From: an uncultured Eubacteriales bacterium
Lineage (GTDB): Bacteria > Bacillota > Clostridia > Christensenellales > Borkfalkiaceae
Length of the DNA stretch: 6,632 nt
Assembly (NCBI GenBank): GCA_900545325.1
Contig: UQZE01000115.1
Span: 1-6,632 of the forward strand
Direction of reading: 5' to 3'
Shown: in pieces, positions 6,467 through 6,632 of the stretch
Numbering within the stretch: the first letter of the stretch is position 1
Layout: each line of letters starts with the position of its first letter
Position numbers and translations under genes: made by a program
The notes under the pieces: generated by a model
The model's database searches: none
The model's input: only the letters and a program-made list of their open reading frames with translations
Told to the model about the DNA's origin: nothing

Positions 6467-6632
6467 ATGGAATTTGAAAAGATAAATTTAGATACCTGGG
6501 AGCGGGCTCCGCTCTATACTTATTTTATGGAAAACATGCGCAACGTCATGAGCATGACCGCGGAGGCGGACGCGACGCGCGTATTCAGAAGAGCGGAGGC
6601 GGACGGGCTGAAGGTCTATCCCGCGCTCACCT
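6467..6632 (+). CDS. Chloramphenicol acetyltransferase (CatA)-family protein, 5' part only
   Basis: The reading frame stays open to the window edge for 55 complete codons. The N-terminus, with KINLDTWERAPLY at residues 5-17, and the later segment RRAEADGLKVYPALT (41-55) match the start of type A chloramphenicol acetyltransferases, where an F-x-K-I-D/N-L-D-x-W-x-R opening is characteristic. Such enzymes are trimers that acetylate the drug with acetyl-CoA. The catalytic HHxxxDG motif lies far downstream and is outside the window, so activity cannot be judged. Many chromosomal Clostridia proteins of this family have no proven link to resistance. The start follows GGGAGG (6456-6461) by 5 bases; an in-frame TAA at 6440 rules out a longer N-terminus. 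It is the last visible gene of the operon. Confidence 0.85.
   Translation, partial: MEFEKINLDTWERAPLYTYFMENMRNVMSMTAEADATRVFRRAEADGLKVYPALT

Noticed and set aside
1..6632. Mobile element, CRISPR array, or RNA gene
   Set aside because: No transposase, terminal inverted repeats, regularly spaced repeats, or tRNA/rRNA-like segments were seen on either strand.

Overview
The window looks like chromosomal DNA of a Clostridia-type Firmicute, probably a gut lineage. All intact genes are on the + strand, coding sequence is moderately GC-rich, Shine-Dalgarno sites are strong (AGGAGG-like), and the promoters are sigma-A-like with an extended TGn -10 box. The taxon is an inference from these features and from protein flavour. 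No RNA gene, CRISPR array, insertion sequence or attachment site was seen.

Layout. Bases 1-70 probably hold the last codons of an unidentified upstream gene, closed by a strong intrinsic terminator (79-113). A promoter (151-179) drives one large stand-alone gene (210-3932). It encodes a 1240-residue protein with an N-terminal HRDC-like domain, a DUF4011-like region, a full superfamily 1 helicase core and a C-terminal Vsr-like nuclease. This architecture resembles the single-gene DUF4011-helicase-Vsr proteins reported as anti-phage candidates. A terminator follows (3948-3974).

A second promoter (4016-4043) with an almost identical extended -10 starts an operon: an OmpR-family response regulator (4062-4739), a two-helix membrane histidine kinase overlapping it by 4 bases (4736-5776), and a maltose/galactoside O-acetyltransferase-family enzyme (5790-6398). 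After these come a 10-codon mini-ORF with its own strong ribosome binding site (6410-6442) and the 5' end of a chloramphenicol acetyltransferase-family gene (6467 to the window edge).

The most striking feature is the junction before that last gene. The last codons of the mini-ORF pair with the acetyltransferase's ribosome binding site in an 8-bp stem (6431-6438 with 6455-6462). A short translated leader whose 3' end sequesters the Shine-Dalgarno of a cat-like gene is the classic layout of drug-inducible translational attenuation, as in cat-86 and ermC. The leader also carries three consecutive alanines, a context known to favour chloramphenicol-dependent ribosome stalling. The working hypothesis is a stress- or drug-responsive operon: the two-component system controls transcription, and a ribosome-sensing leader separately controls the terminal acetyltransferase. 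The base pairing is visible in the sequence; the inducibility is inferred.
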